A program made the translations under genes and the position numbers. This document shows positions 27,954-36,653 of a DNA stretch of 64,000 bases, piece by piece. Within the stretch, counting starts at the first letter, position 1, and each line of letters starts with the position of its first letter. This DNA is from an uncultured Marinococcus sp. (GTDB lineage Bacteria > Bacillota > Bacilli > Bacillales > Marinococcaceae): positions 434,001-498,000 of the forward strand of contig NZ_CANLSU010000001.1 of NCBI RefSeq assembly GCF_947493875.1. Reading direction: 5' to 3'. Below the pieces are notes generated by a model. The model saw only the letters and a list, made by a program, of their open reading frames with translations, was not told the origin of the DNA and made no database searches.

Positions 27954-27998
27954 CTCCCTGTTTAGCTGCCGCTTCGGGGCCCTTGAAGAGGTGATATA

Positions 27999-28427
27999 GT
28001 GCGTGTAATGAAAAAAATGAACGTTCACCATATTCTGACGGAAACATTAAAAGAGGAGCTGCAGGAAAAGTACGAGCAGCAGAAATCCCGGCTGCTGGAG
28101 GAGACAGAACAGCTTCGTTTTCAAAAACAAAAGCAGAACAAGGAACGCGAAACCGAGAACGGCCGCTGGTCTGCCATGGATAAATTCAACAAAGAAATTG
28201 AAAAACGAAAAGAGGAGCTGCAGCAGCTCTATTTTCTGCAGAATCAGCTCGAGCATCTCCCGGTCGGCTCAGAGCTTTCATTTGGCACGACGGAAGTGAT
28301 GTTTGATATCGAGGTGGGAAGCCCGTGGCATGAAGGCGAGCACTGGGGGACCATTGTTGTGGAAGAGGGCATTGTAAAAGAAATCAGATCAAAACACAAA
28401 GCGAGTGACGAAGATGGAATGGTTTAA
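27999..28427 (+). CDS. ylqD: YlqD family protein, function unknown
   Basis: 142 residues beginning MRVMKKMNVHHILTETLKEEL. The N-terminal half (about 15-90) is a charged coiled coil rich in Gln, Glu and Lys; the C-terminal part is a small beta-rich region (FGTTEVMFDIEVGSPW...) ending in an acidic stretch. It matches the Bacillales YlqD family by start, length and position; no function is established. GTG start with GAGGTGAT upstream; ATG 28008 is possible. It overlaps rimM by 23 bases. Confidence 0.85.
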   Translation: MRVMKKMNVHHILTETLKEELQEKYEQQKSRLLEETEQLRFQKQKQNKERETENGRWSAMDKFNKEIEKRKEELQQLYFLQNQLEHLPVGSELSFGTTEVMFDIEVGSPWHEGEHWGTIVVEEGIVKEIRSKHKASDEDGMV

Positions 28428-28938
28428 TGTAGGCACGATTGTAAACACGCATGGCGTACGCGGGGAAGTCAGGGTAAAATCCGTCAGCGACTTTGAGGAG
28501 GACCGTTTTCAGCCGGGGCAGAAGGTCTACGTGGAGAAGCCGGAGGCAGAAGCCGGCTTTGAACCGCTGGTCATAAAAAGCTCCCGGCCGCATAAGCAGT
28601 TTATTCTGCTCACGTTCGAAGGGTTTCACTCGATTGATGACGTGGACTGGATGAAAAATGCGGTGCTTTCCGTGCCGGAAACGGAGCTTGCACAGCTTGA
28701 GGAAACGGAATATTATTTTCACGAAATTATTGATGCAGACGTCTACACGGAAGAAGGCACCCGCCTCGGTTACGTGAAGGAGATCCTGACCCCGGGGGCC
28801 AACGATGTGTGGGTGGTGGAGCCGGCAGAAGGACGGCAGGACATTCTGCTTCCTTATATCGAAGAAGTCGTCCAGCATGTGGATGTGGCCGAAAAGCGTA
28901 TTACTGTAAGGATAATGAAGGGAATGCTGCCGGAATGA
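28405..28938 (+). CDS. rimM: 16S rRNA processing/30S maturation factor RimM
   Basis: 177 residues. The N-terminal RimM domain ([19 protein letters not shown]) and C-terminal PRC barrel (about 95-172, [16 protein letters not shown]...[18 protein letters not shown]) bind S19 and help mature the 30S head. The GTG at 28405 gives [10 protein letters not shown], matching the B. subtilis N-terminus; ATG 28414 is the alternative and neither has a strong ribosome site, in keeping with coupling to ylqD. The stop overlaps the trmD start (ATGA). Confidence 0.93.
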   Translation: MTKMEWFNVGTIVNTHGVRGEVRVKSVSDFEEDRFQPGQKVYVEKPEAEAGFEPLVIKSSRPHKQFILLTFEGFHSIDDVDWMKNAVLSVPETELAQLEETEYYFHEIIDADVYTEEGTRLGYVKEILTPGANDVWVVEPAEGRQDILLPYIEEVVQHVDVAEKRITVRIMKGMLPE

Positions 28939-29633
28939 GAATGGATTTTTTAACCCTTTTTCCAGGGATGTTTGAAAGTGTGTTCAGCCACTCCATTCTT
29001 GCCCGGGCCGCTGAAAGAGGACACGTCTCCTTTCATACCCATGACATCAGGGACTACACAGAAGACAAGCATAATAAGGTGGATGACTACCCGTACGGCG
29101 GGGGCGCTGGTCTGGTATTGAAGCCGCAGCCGGTGTTTGACGCCGCCGCACAGGTAAAAAGCGCAGGTGATGCTCCGCCGGACCGAGTCATTCTTCTCTG
29201 CCCGCAGGGAAAGCCTTTTAAGCAGGAGGACGCCCGTGAGCTCGCCGGCGAGGAGAGGCTGTTGTTCATCTGTGGACATTACGAGGGCTATGATGAACGT
29301 ATCCGCGAGCATTTAATTACGGATGAATACTCGATCGGCGATTTTGTACTGACCGGCGGGGAACTCGGCGCCATGGTCATGGCAGACAGCATTACACGCC
29401 TTTTGCCCGGAGTTCTCGGCAATGAACAGTCTGCCCATACGGACTCGTTTGAAGACGGGCTGCTGGAGTACCCGCAGTACACCCGTCCGGCGGACTTCCG
29501 CGGCATGACGGTGCCGGACATTCTGCTGTCCGGCGATCACGGAAAAATCGCTGAATGGCGGCAAAATCAGGCAATCAAAAGAACAAAAGAACGCCGGCCG
29601 GATCTTTGGGAAAAATACACCGATCAGACGTAA
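28935..29633 (+). CDS. trmD: tRNA m1G37 methyltransferase TrmD
   Basis: 232 residues from ATG 28935; the frame upstream runs inside rimM and is rejected. Trefoil-knot SPOUT enzyme methylating G37 next to the anticodon to prevent frameshifting. Start [16 protein letters not shown]-knot motifs [22 protein letters not shown] and [17 protein letters not shown]. It is coupled to rimM and followed by a separate promoter for rplS. Confidence 0.96.
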   Translation: MRMDFLTLFPGMFESVFSHSILARAAERGHVSFHTHDIRDYTEDKHNKVDDYPYGGGAGLVLKPQPVFDAAAQVKSAGDAPPDRVILLCPQGKPFKQEDARELAGEERLLFICGHYEGYDERIREHLITDEYSIGDFVLTGGELGAMVMADSITRLLPGVLGNEQSAHTDSFEDGLLEYPQYTRPADFRGMTVPDILLSGDHGKIAEWRQNQAIKRTKERRPDLWEKYTDQT

Positions 29634-29642
29634 ATCCGGCGG

Positions 29643-29671
29643 TTGATTCCGCCAGTGTAATATGCTATGAT
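29643..29671 (+). promoter_or_regulatory. Sigma-A promoter of rplS
   Basis: TTGATT (29643-29648), 17 bases, TATGAT (29666-29671), directly after trmD. Confidence 0.75.
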
Positions 29672-29677
29672 TCATTT

Positions 29678-29758
29678 TGTGACTAAATAGTCATCAATTA
29701 CGGTGCTCCGCTGTTTTCATCGTGGACAAGAGCATGCGAGAGAAGGAGGCGAATACAA
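29678..29758 (+). ncRNA. L19 leader, ribosomal-protein autoregulatory 5' UTR
   Basis: About 80 bases of untranslated leader before rplS, with a GACTaaatAGTC hairpin (29681-29692) and a second pairing TGCTC...GAGCA, in the setting of the L19 leader known in Firmicutes rplS transcripts. The GGTGCTCCGCTG and AAGAGCATGC segments resemble my recollection of that family. A covariance-model search would settle it. Confidence 0.6.
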
Positions 29759-30103
29759 ATGCAACAACTTATTCGCGACATAACGAAGGAACAGTTAAAA
29801 TCGGATCTCCCGGACTTTCGTCCAGGTGACACTGTAGCAGTGCACTTGAAAGTTGTCGAGGGCTCCCGTGAACGTGTACAGGTGTTTCAGGGCGTCGTTA
29901 TTAAACGTCGCGGCGGTGGCATCAGCGAGTCTTTCACCGTGCGTAAAGTTTCCTACGGAATTGGTGTGGAGAGAACTCTTCCGCTTCATTCCCCAAGAAT
30001 CGACAAGATTGAAGTGAAACGCCGCGGTAAAGTACGTCAAGCTAGATTGTACTATCTCCGTAACCTGCGTGGAAAAGCTGCGCGTATCAAAGAACTTCGA
30101 TAA
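29759..30103 (+). CDS. rplS: 50S ribosomal protein L19
   Basis: 114 residues, normal L19 length. Motifs: [36 protein letters not shown] and a C-terminal [21 protein letters not shown]19 lies at the 30S-50S interface. AAGGAGG precedes the ATG. Own promoter, structured leader and a strong terminator make it a self-contained transcription unit. Confidence 0.97.
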   Translation: MQQLIRDITKEQLKSDLPDFRPGDTVAVHLKVVEGSRERVQVFQGVVIKRRGGGISESFTVRKVSYGIGVERTLPLHSPRIDKIEVKRRGKVRQARLYYLRNLRGKAARIKELR

Positions 30104-30111
30104 GACACAGG

Positions 30112-30151
30112 AAAAAAAGCTGCAGCGGAGTATTCCGTCTGCAGCTTTTTT
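30112..30151 (+). terminator. Terminator after rplS
   Basis: Long hairpin: AAAAAGCTGCAG / CTGCAGCTTTTT with an inner CGGA/TCCG pairing, followed by a run of Ts. Confidence 0.9.
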
Positions 30152-30188
30152 CATACGAATAAATTATGTAAAGAAAGGAATCGACCAC

Positions 30189-30749
30189 ATGAATGAACGC
30201 CGCTTTCCCATCAATTGGCTGCATCTTCTGACAGTAATTATGATTGCATTACTTATTGCGCTGGCAGCACGCTGGCTGTTTATAGCTCCAGTCGTTGTGA
30301 AAGGCGAATCGATGGAGCCGACCATTCATGATGAGGACCGGATGCTGTTGAATAAAACAAGCAAATGGCTGCACGAATGGGACCGTTTTGATGTGGTCGT
30401 TTTCCACGCCAACGATAAAGATGATTATATTAAACGGATCATCGGACTGCCGGGTGATACGCTTGAATACAGAAATGATAAGCTTTTTATTAACGGGGAG
30501 CAGGTGGATGAACCGTTTCTCGATAAACAGACCCTGGCAGCGGGGCCGCTCCCGGCGACCACCGATTTTACGCTGGAGGAGAAAACAGGCCGCAGCCGTA
30601 TTCCCGAAGGAGAAGTGTTTGTCATGGGGGATAACCGGCCGAACAGCTATGACTCCCGGGCTATCGGACTCGTAGAGGAAGAGGAGATTGTCGGGGAGGC
30701 GGTCATAACATTCTGGCCGCTCAATCACATGTGGCCATCGCCATTTTAA
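30189..30749 (+). CDS. lepB: Type I signal peptidase
   Basis: 186 residues, the compact Gram-positive form (SipS/SipT type). A single N-terminal membrane span (about 10-33) is followed by the catalytic domain outside. Catalytic Ser41 in KGESMEPTI and Lys82 in DYIKRIIGLPGD; box E is GDNRPNSYDSR. It removes signal peptides of exported proteins. ATG 30189 follows AAAGGAATCG; the frame back to 30069 is rejected. It stands next to the GTPase gene rbgA. B. subtilis itself has rplS directly before rbgA. Confidence 0.93.
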   Translation: MNERRFPINWLHLLTVIMIALLIALAARWLFIAPVVVKGESMEPTIHDEDRMLLNKTSKWLHEWDRFDVVVFHANDKDDYIKRIIGLPGDTLEYRNDKLFINGEQVDEPFLDKQTLAAGPLPATTDFTLEEKTGRSRIPEGEVFVMGDNRPNSYDSRAIGLVEEEEIVGEAVITFWPLNHMWPSPF

Positions 30750-30768
30750 TTTGAAAGGAGGCAGAGGT

Positions 30769-31632
30769 ATGGACATTCAATGGTATCCGGGGCATATGGA
30801 TAAAGCCCAAAAAGAAGTGCAGAGCAAGCTAAAGCAGGTGGACGTGGTCATCGAGCTCGCAGATGCAAGAATCCCCCGGTCCTCGCGGAATCCGCTGCTT
30901 GAAACGATCATTCAGGATAAGCCTTCGGTCATCGTACTGACCAAGGCCGATCTGGCCGATCCGAAGGTAACCGAGGAATGGAAGCAGTATTACCGCGATC
31001 AGGGGATCGAGGCAGTCGATGTGGATTCCAAGCATAAGAAGGGTCTGCATGTGATCAAGGAAGCGGCGCTTAAGCAGACGGAACGTCTCCAGGCCAGATG
31101 GAAAAGAAAAGGTATTAAGCCACGGGCTATCCGGGCGATGATTATCGGTATCCCGAACGTCGGCAAATCGACGCTCATCAATCAATGGATCGGCAAAAAA
31201 ACGGCTAAAATCGGTGACCGTCCGGGAATTACAAAAAATCAGCAGTGGCTGAAAATGGGTAAAGAAATGGATCTGCTCGACACCCCGGGCATTCTCTGGC
31301 CGAAGTTTGAAGACCCTTACGTTGGTGAACGTCTCGCAGCGACTGGCGCCATCAAGGATGAGCTTTTGGATCTGCAGGATATTGCTTATTTTATTATCGG
31401 TATCTGCCAGGAGTATTATCCAGAAAAGCTGCTTCAGCGCTTTGGGCTTGAGGACAAGCCGAGGGAAACGTCGCTGGAATGGTTTGAAGACATTGGACGT
31501 AAGCGGGGGGCACTGCTTGCGGGAGCGGAAATCGATTATGAAAAAGCAGGTGAAATGGTGGTACGCGAGTTCCGTGGAGGGCTGCTCGGCCGCATCAGTC
31601 TCGAACGGCCGGACGACGAAGCGGGCGAATAA
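30769..31632 (+). CDS. rbgA: 50S ribosomal subunit assembly GTPase RbgA (YlqF)
   Basis: 287 residues. Circularly permuted GTPase: WYPGHMDKAQKE start, G4 VLTKADL, G1 GIPNVGKSTLIN, G3 DTPGI, then a C-terminal ANTAR-like helical domain that touches 23S rRNA. Required for late 50S assembly in Bacillus. AAAGGAGG (30754-30761) sets the ATG at 30769; the TTG at 30751 precedes that site. Next to rplS and rnhB as in relatives. Confidence 0.95.
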   Translation: MDIQWYPGHMDKAQKEVQSKLKQVDVVIELADARIPRSSRNPLLETIIQDKPSVIVLTKADLADPKVTEEWKQYYRDQGIEAVDVDSKHKKGLHVIKEAALKQTERLQARWKRKGIKPRAIRAMIIGIPNVGKSTLINQWIGKKTAKIGDRPGITKNQQWLKMGKEMDLLDTPGILWPKFEDPYVGERLAATGAIKDELLDLQDIAYFIIGICQEYYPEKLLQRFGLEDKPRETSLEWFEDIGRKRGALLAGAEIDYEKAGEMVVREFRGGLLGRISLERPDDEAGE

Positions 31633-31654
31633 TTGAGCAGCAGAGGTGAAAATA

Positions 31655-32428
31655 TTGGAGAAATGGACGATAACAGCTGTAAAGGAGTATTTAAAGACCC
31701 ATGAGGATCCGGATGCGGGGCTTCTAAAGGCCTGGGCAGAGGACTCCCGGACCGGCGTCCAGAAGGAGCTGCAGCGGTATGCCAAACGACAGAAGCAGAA
31801 GCAGGAAAAGTATGAAGACTTTTGCCGGCGGCTTTCATTTGAACAGGACTATTGGAGCCGTGGCTTCCAGGCGGTGGCCGGGGTGGATGAGGTTGGGCGC
31901 GGGCCGCTTGCCGGGCCGGTGACTACCGCTGCTGTGGTGCTGCCAAAGGACATCAGTCTGGTGGAAGTAAATGACTCCAAAATGCTTTCCGCTAAAAAAC
32001 GTGAAGAGCTCGAAGCAAAAATCAAAGAGGCGGCGGTCGCCTGGAGCGTCGTTCATATCGAGGCGGACGAAATCGACCGCCTGAATATATATCAGGCAAC
32101 TAAAAAAGCTATGCGGATGGCAGTTGCGAACCTTGAGCCTGCTCCGGACGCTCTTCTCGTAGATGCGATGACCCTTCCATTACATATTGAGCAGCAGTCG
32201 CTGGTGCAGGGAGACAGCCGGAGCGTTTCGATTGCGGCTGCTTCTATTCTGGCGAAGGTGGAGCGGGACCGTTACATGCAGTATTATCATACGCTCTACC
32301 CGGATTACGATTTTGCCAGCAACAAGGGATACGGTACCCAGAATCATCTGGACGGCTTAAAGCGTCTCGGCGGGTGTGCCATCCACCGGTATTCGTTTCA
32401 GCCGGTAGCCGGGTACCGGCGTTCGTAA
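31655..32428 (+). CDS. rnhB: Ribonuclease HII
   Basis: 257 residues. It cleaves RNA in RNA-DNA hybrids, including single ribonucleotides in DNA. A charged N-terminal extension (about 1-65) is typical of Bacillus RnhB; the catalytic core has GVDEVGRGPLAGPV (Asp78, Glu79) and DALLVDAM (third acidic residue). I prefer the TTG at 31655: the in-frame GTG at 31646 lies inside the AGAGGTG ribosome site. It lies 22 bases after rbgA. Confidence 0.92.
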   Translation: MEKWTITAVKEYLKTHEDPDAGLLKAWAEDSRTGVQKELQRYAKRQKQKQEKYEDFCRRLSFEQDYWSRGFQAVAGVDEVGRGPLAGPVTTAAVVLPKDISLVEVNDSKMLSAKKREELEAKIKEAAVAWSVVHIEADEIDRLNIYQATKKAMRMAVANLEPAPDALLVDAMTLPLHIEQQSLVQGDSRSVSIAAASILAKVERDRYMQYYHTLYPDYDFASNKGYGTQNHLDGLKRLGGCAIHRYSFQPVAGYRRS

Positions 32429-32443
32429 AAGGAGAGAAAACTT

Positions 32444-33988
32444 ATGAAGCTGTCGCTGCCGTCCACGTACACCGGAAACCGTACAGGACAAACCGGAAAT
32501 GAAGAAATTAAAGCCGGCCAGATTATTAAAGGCACTGTCAGGCAGCTGTATCCTGGCCAGCAGGCGGCGGTTACTGTGCACGGGAGGGTGTATCATGCTT
32601 CCCTCGAGGCACCGGTGGAAACCGGCAAATCATATTATTTTCAGGTGAAAAATGAGAACGGGCGGCAGGTATGGCAGGTGACAGCAAACGGAGCTGCTGC
32701 AGACAAAAGCCAGGAGCTCCTGAAGCAGCTCGGATTGCTGCCGGGAAAGCAGGAGCAGTACATAGTCCGCATGTTCGAACAGATTCAGCTGCCGGTAACG
32801 AGGGAGACGCTCCAGAAAAGCGTGCAGCTGCTTAAAGGAGAAGGCGCCGTCAACAAGCAGGGAATGCAGACAATTCAGTGGATGCTTGCCGCAGGCGCTC
32901 CCTTAAAAACATCTATCTTTCAAAGCGTTCATCAGGTGCTGCACGGTCCGTCGATGGCGCAGGATTTAACAGCGCTGCTTGCTCAGCATAAAACTTCTGA
33001 CCCCGTTCATCAGTCTATAAGCAGTGCAGTGCTCACCCCGGGGAGCTTTAAAGAAAACATCGAAGCTCCGACAAAGCCGATGCAGCTGTACGCTGCGGTG
33101 GCAGCGGCGGCTGCGAGTGATAACCACGGACAGGCCGCCCAGCTGATCCACCGGTTATTTTCCAGCCTGCAGCCTCCGTTGAATGCTGAAGCATTTCTAC
33201 AGCATATCGGCCAGGCTGCTATGAGCAGCGGTTCCGTGGAAAAATGGCTTCAGTCCCAGGTTGGGGACGCCGAGAGGCTGCATCAAACGGTCCAGCAGCC
33301 GCTTGGCAGTGCGCCGCAGCGGAGCGCGGCGGCTCTGATGAAGGCCTGGCACGCGATGATCCCGGAAGCAGTAACGGTGCTTGCGAATAAGCCGCAGATG
33401 GTGGAATGGCTGAAGAGTCACGCAGGAAGTGCCAGCTGGTCCTCCTGGGCAGAAAGCGGGAGCAAAGAGGCGATGCAGACGTCTTACAGGCATTTAGAGC
33501 AGGCACAGGCGCATATTATGTCGAGAAATGAATTTTCACCCCAGCACGAACGGACCGTCGCTCATGTGGCCGGTCAGCAGCTTATGCAGCAGGCCGATCA
33601 GGAGGCCTGGCTGCAGCAGCTCTCCCATCTTCCGGCGAAGTGGGGGGAAATGCTTTCGGATGCTGTCGTTCACTGGGAGGGAAAACGGACGGAGGACGGG
33701 AAGCTCGACCCGGACACTTGTCATATTTTATTTCAGCTTGAAATGGACCGGCTCGGCGTTTTAATCGCCGACGTGCAGATTTATAAACGAAACGTGACGG
33801 TAAACATCAGCAGTGAAAATCCGCGCCCGGAGCAGCCGCTGCATCTTTTTCAGCCCATGCTGAAAACGGCGATGGCTTCGTTAAATTACCAGCTGGTGTC
33901 GCTTCAGTGGCATGAGGAAGAAGAGCCTGCGGAAAGGCCGAAGAGCCGGGAAGCCGGACTGAAAGGAGCATTTGATATTCGGATATGA
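32444..33988 (+). CDS. ylqG: YlqG-like protein with FliK-type C-terminal domain
   Basis: 514 residues. A basic N-terminal region (about 20-85) looks like an OB or beta-barrel segment (GQIIKGTVRQLYPGQQAAV). A long Ala/Gln-rich helical middle follows. The C-terminal part (about 410-500) resembles the hook-length-control domain of FliK: HILFQLEMDRLGVLIADVQ, VTVNISSENP and LNYQLVSLQW line up with the corresponding parts of the real FliK at 52196. It sits far from the flagellar operon and overlaps ylqH by four bases. Function unknown; length and position match B. subtilis YlqG. Confidence 0.85.
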   Translation: MKLSLPSTYTGNRTGQTGNEEIKAGQIIKGTVRQLYPGQQAAVTVHGRVYHASLEAPVETGKSYYFQVKNENGRQVWQVTANGAAADKSQELLKQLGLLPGKQEQYIVRMFEQIQLPVTRETLQKSVQLLKGEGAVNKQGMQTIQWMLAAGAPLKTSIFQSVHQVLHGPSMAQDLTALLAQHKTSDPVHQSISSAVLTPGSFKENIEAPTKPMQLYAAVAAAAASDNHGQAAQLIHRLFSSLQPPLNAEAFLQHIGQAAMSSGSVEKWLQSQVGDAERLHQTVQQPLGSAPQRSAAALMKAWHAMIPEAVTVLANKPQMVEWLKSHAGSASWSSWAESGSKEAMQTSYRHLEQAQAHIMSRNEFSPQHERTVAHVAGQQLMQQADQEAWLQQLSHLPAKWGEMLSDAVVHWEGKRTEDGKLDPDTCHILFQLEMDRLGVLIADVQIYKRNVTVNISSENPRPEQPLHLFQPMLKTAMASLNYQLVSLQWHEEEEPAERPKSREAGLKGAFDIRI

Positions 33989-34278
33989 CCTCCAACCAGA
34001 ACTGGACAACGAAAAAAGCAGTGGCACTGAATTACAGGCAGAATATCTCGCAGGCACCGGCAGTCAAAGCGAAGGGGCGGGGATGGACCGCAGAACGAAT
34101 TATCGAAGCGGCTGCTGAACATAATGTTCCGGTGCATAAGGATGCCGGTCTTGTACATATGCTTCATGAGCTGGAATGGAACGAAGAAATTCCGGAAGAG
34201 CTGTATGAAGTGGTGGCAGAAATCTTCGCCTTTATCTACCGGATGGATAAAAAAACAGCCGGGCAAAATGAAAACTAA
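33985..34278 (+). CDS. ylqH: YlqH: soluble FlhB C-terminal-domain homologue
   Basis: 97 residues, no membrane span. Residues about 9-90 match the part of FlhB just after its self-cleavage site: KKAVALNY here against FAVALRYEEG in the FlhB of this window, AAEHNVPVHKD against AGEHSIPMVEN, and EEIPEELYEVVAEIFAFIYR against DEIPEDLFKAVAEVLAYVYR. The NPTH motif itself is missing, so the protein resembles an already-cleaved FlhB tail. It is coupled to the FliK-like ylqG (ATGA). Role unproven. Confidence 0.88.
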   Translation: MTSNQNWTTKKAVALNYRQNISQAPAVKAKGRGWTAERIIEAAAEHNVPVHKDAGLVHMLHELEWNEEIPEELYEVVAEIFAFIYRMDKKTAGQNEN

Positions 34279-34307
34279 ACCGCGCGACAGAAACTTTCAC
34301 GGAAATG

Positions 34308-34336
34308 TTGAATTTTTTTCTAAATTTCTATACGAT
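34308..34336 (+). promoter_or_regulatory. Sigma-A promoter of sucCD
   Basis: TTGAAT (34308-34313), 17 bases, TACGAT (34331-34336). The resulting leader before sucC is about 115 bases and contains GC-rich repeats able to pair; no known riboswitch was recognised in it. Confidence 0.7.
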
Positions 34337-34456
34337 AAAGGATGTGTGGGAAGCAGCGAGGCCGCTTGCAGGCTTTCGCTCTGCCCAGATTCGATTTTGT
34401 AATCACTTACACAGTCGATAGAAGGATTCGTATTGTAACGGTGAGGGGGAAAAAGC

Positions 34457-35617
34457 ATGAATATTCATGAGTACCAGGGAAAAGAGCTCCTTCGTAAATA
34501 CGGAGTAGCAGTCCCTAACGGAAAAGTTGCATTTACGGTAGATGAAGCAGAAGCAGCCGCAAAAGAACTGGGTTCTGACGTAACAGTGGTAAAAGCCCAG
34601 ATCCACGCAGGTGGAAGAGGGAAAGCCGGCGGGGTGAAGCTCGCTAAAAACCTTGATGACGTCCGCAAGTATGCTGACGAAATCCTCGGCAAAACACTGG
34701 TTACTCACCAGACCGGCCCGGAAGGTAAAGAAGTGAAGCGTCTTTACATCGAAGAGGGAAGCGACATCAAGAAGGAATACTACTTAGGTGTTGTGCTCGA
34801 CCGGGTATCGTCCCGTATTGTGATGATGGGATCTGAAGAAGGCGGAACAGAAATCGAAGAAGTAGCTGAAGAAAATCCGGAAAAGATCTTCCGTGAATAC
34901 ATTGATCCAGCTATCGGTATGCAGCCTTACCAGGCCCGTCGTATGGCATTTAACATGAATATACCGACAGACCTTCTAAAGGAAGCAGTGAAATTTATGC
35001 TTGGCCTGTCCAAAGTATTTATCGACAATGACTGCTCGATCGCGGAAATTAACCCGCTTGTAACGACCGGGGACGGGAAAGTAATGGCACTCGATGCGAA
35101 ATTCAATTTCGATTCCAACGCACTTTACCGTCAAAAAGAAGTGCTTGATTACCGTGACCTTGATGAAGAGGATCCAAAAGAGATCGAAGCCTCCAAATAC
35201 GACTTAAGCTACATTGCCCTCGACGGCAATATCGGCTGCATGGTCAATGGTGCCGGTCTTGCGATGGCTACGATGGATATCATCAAGCACTACAGCGGCG
35301 ATCCGGCGAACTTCCTGGATGTCGGCGGCGGTGCGACGGCTGAGAAAGTAACGGAAGCATTTAAAATTATCCTTGAAGATGATGCGGTTAAAGGCATTTA
35401 CGTGAACATCTTCGGTGGAATCATGAAATGCGACGTCATCGCTGACGGGGTAGTGGAAGCTACGAAGCAGACTGGATTAGAGATTCCGCTTGTTGTACGT
35501 TTGGAAGGCACGAACGTAGAAAAAGGCAAAGAAATTCTGGAAAAATCCGGATTGAATATTACAGCAGCGGACTCTATGGCAGACGGTGCGCAAAAAATTG
35601 TTTCGTTAGTTCAATAG
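34457..35617 (+). CDS. sucC: Succinyl-CoA synthetase beta subunit
   Basis: 386 residues. TCA-cycle enzyme making succinate and ATP/GTP from succinyl-CoA. The N-terminal ATP-grasp domain (start [16 protein letters not shown], with [16 protein letters not shown]) and a C-terminal ligase domain ([26 protein letters not shown]) are both complete. sucD follows after 21 bases. Confidence 0.97.
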   Translation: MNIHEYQGKELLRKYGVAVPNGKVAFTVDEAEAAAKELGSDVTVVKAQIHAGGRGKAGGVKLAKNLDDVRKYADEILGKTLVTHQTGPEGKEVKRLYIEEGSDIKKEYYLGVVLDRVSSRIVMMGSEEGGTEIEEVAEENPEKIFREYIDPAIGMQPYQARRMAFNMNIPTDLLKEAVKFMLGLSKVFIDNDCSIAEINPLVTTGDGKVMALDAKFNFDSNALYRQKEVLDYRDLDEEDPKEIEASKYDLSYIALDGNIGCMVNGAGLAMATMDIIKHYSGDPANFLDVGGGATAEKVTEAFKIILEDDAVKGIYVNIFGGIMKCDVIADGVVEATKQTGLEIPLVVRLEGTNVEKGKEILEKSGLNITAADSMADGAQKIVSLVQ

Positions 35618-35638
35618 AAAGGCAGGGACCATCGACCT

Positions 35639-36553
35639 ATGAGCATTTATATTAATCAGGACACAAAAGTAGTTGTTCAAGGAATTACAGGATCTACCGG
35701 CCTCTTTCACACTCAGCAGGCGTTAGAGTACGGTACGAAAATCGTCGGCGGCGTGACGCCGGGTAAAGGCGGCACGGAAGTTGAAGGCGTACCGGTCTTC
35801 AACACGCTTGATGATGCAGTGGAAGCAACCGGTGCTACCGTTTCGGTTATTTACGTTCCGCCTGCTTTTGCAGCGGACGCGATCATTGAAGCAGTGGACG
35901 CAGATCTAGATCTTGCCATCTGCATCACTGAAGGCATCCCGGTTCTTGATATGATTAAAGTGAAACGCTTTATGGAAGGCAAGCGCACCCGCCTTGTCGG
36001 TCCAAACTGCCCGGGCGTTATTACCCCGGACGAATGCAAAATCGGCATTATGCCGGGCTACATTCATAAAAAAGGACACGTAGGTGTTGTTTCCCGTTCG
36101 GGTACCCTGACGTATGAAGCCGTAGACCAGCTTACTAAAGCAGGCGTTGGCCAGTCGACAGCTGTCGGTATCGGCGGCGACCCTGTAAATGGCACAAGCT
36201 TTACCGACGTGCTTCAGGCCTTTAATGACGATCCGGACACAGAAGCCGTGATCATGATCGGTGAAATCGGCGGTACAGCCGAGGAAGAAGCAGCTGAATG
36301 GGTCAAGCAGAACATGACCAAGCCAGTAGTCGGCTTTATCGGCGGTGCCACAGCGCCTCCAGGAAAACGGATGGGCCACGCCGGCGCGATTATTTCCGGC
36401 GGTAAAGGTACCGCAGAGGAAAAAATCAAAACGTTAAACGAAAGCGGCGTGCAGGTAGCAGCGACACCGGCAGAAATCGGTGATACGATGATCAACGTTC
36501 TGAAAGAACGCGGCCTGTACGAAAAATGCCTCACCCACGAACCACAAGTATAA
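35639..36553 (+). CDS. sucD: Succinyl-CoA synthetase alpha subunit
   Basis: 304 residues. CoA-binding Rossmann domain ([19 protein letters not shown]) and ligase domain with the phosphorylated active-site His247 in [21 protein letters not shown] is the CoA ligase signature. It forms the heterotetramer with SucC. A strong terminator follows. Confidence 0.97.
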   Translation: MSIYINQDTKVVVQGITGSTGLFHTQQALEYGTKIVGGVTPGKGGTEVEGVPVFNTLDDAVEATGATVSVIYVPPAFAADAIIEAVDADLDLAICITEGIPVLDMIKVKRFMEGKRTRLVGPNCPGVITPDECKIGIMPGYIHKKGHVGVVSRSGTLTYEAVDQLTKAGVGQSTAVGIGGDPVNGTSFTDVLQAFNDDPDTEAVIMIGEIGGTAEEEAAEWVKQNMTKPVVGFIGGATAPPGKRMGHAGAIISGGKGTAEEKIKTLNESGVQVAATPAEIGDTMINVLKERGLYEKCLTHEPQV

Positions 36554-36561
36554 ATCAACCG

Positions 36562-36602
36562 CCCTCCGCTGCCTCTTTCGGGCAGGCGGAGGGTTTCTTT
36601 TA
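36562..36602 (+). terminator. Terminator after sucD
   Basis: CCCTCCGC with TGCC pairs with GGCA and GCGGAGGG around a short loop, followed by TTTCTTTT. Confidence 0.88.
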
Positions 36603-36653
36603 CTCCCCGTATTTCCCCGAGGAACCATCACCCCCAGGAAAGGACTATCCCCT

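Noticed and set aside
30829-31785. Minus-strand open frame (318 codons) across rbgA and rnhB
   Set aside because: Antisense shadow of two conserved genes; no motif, no plausible start signal.
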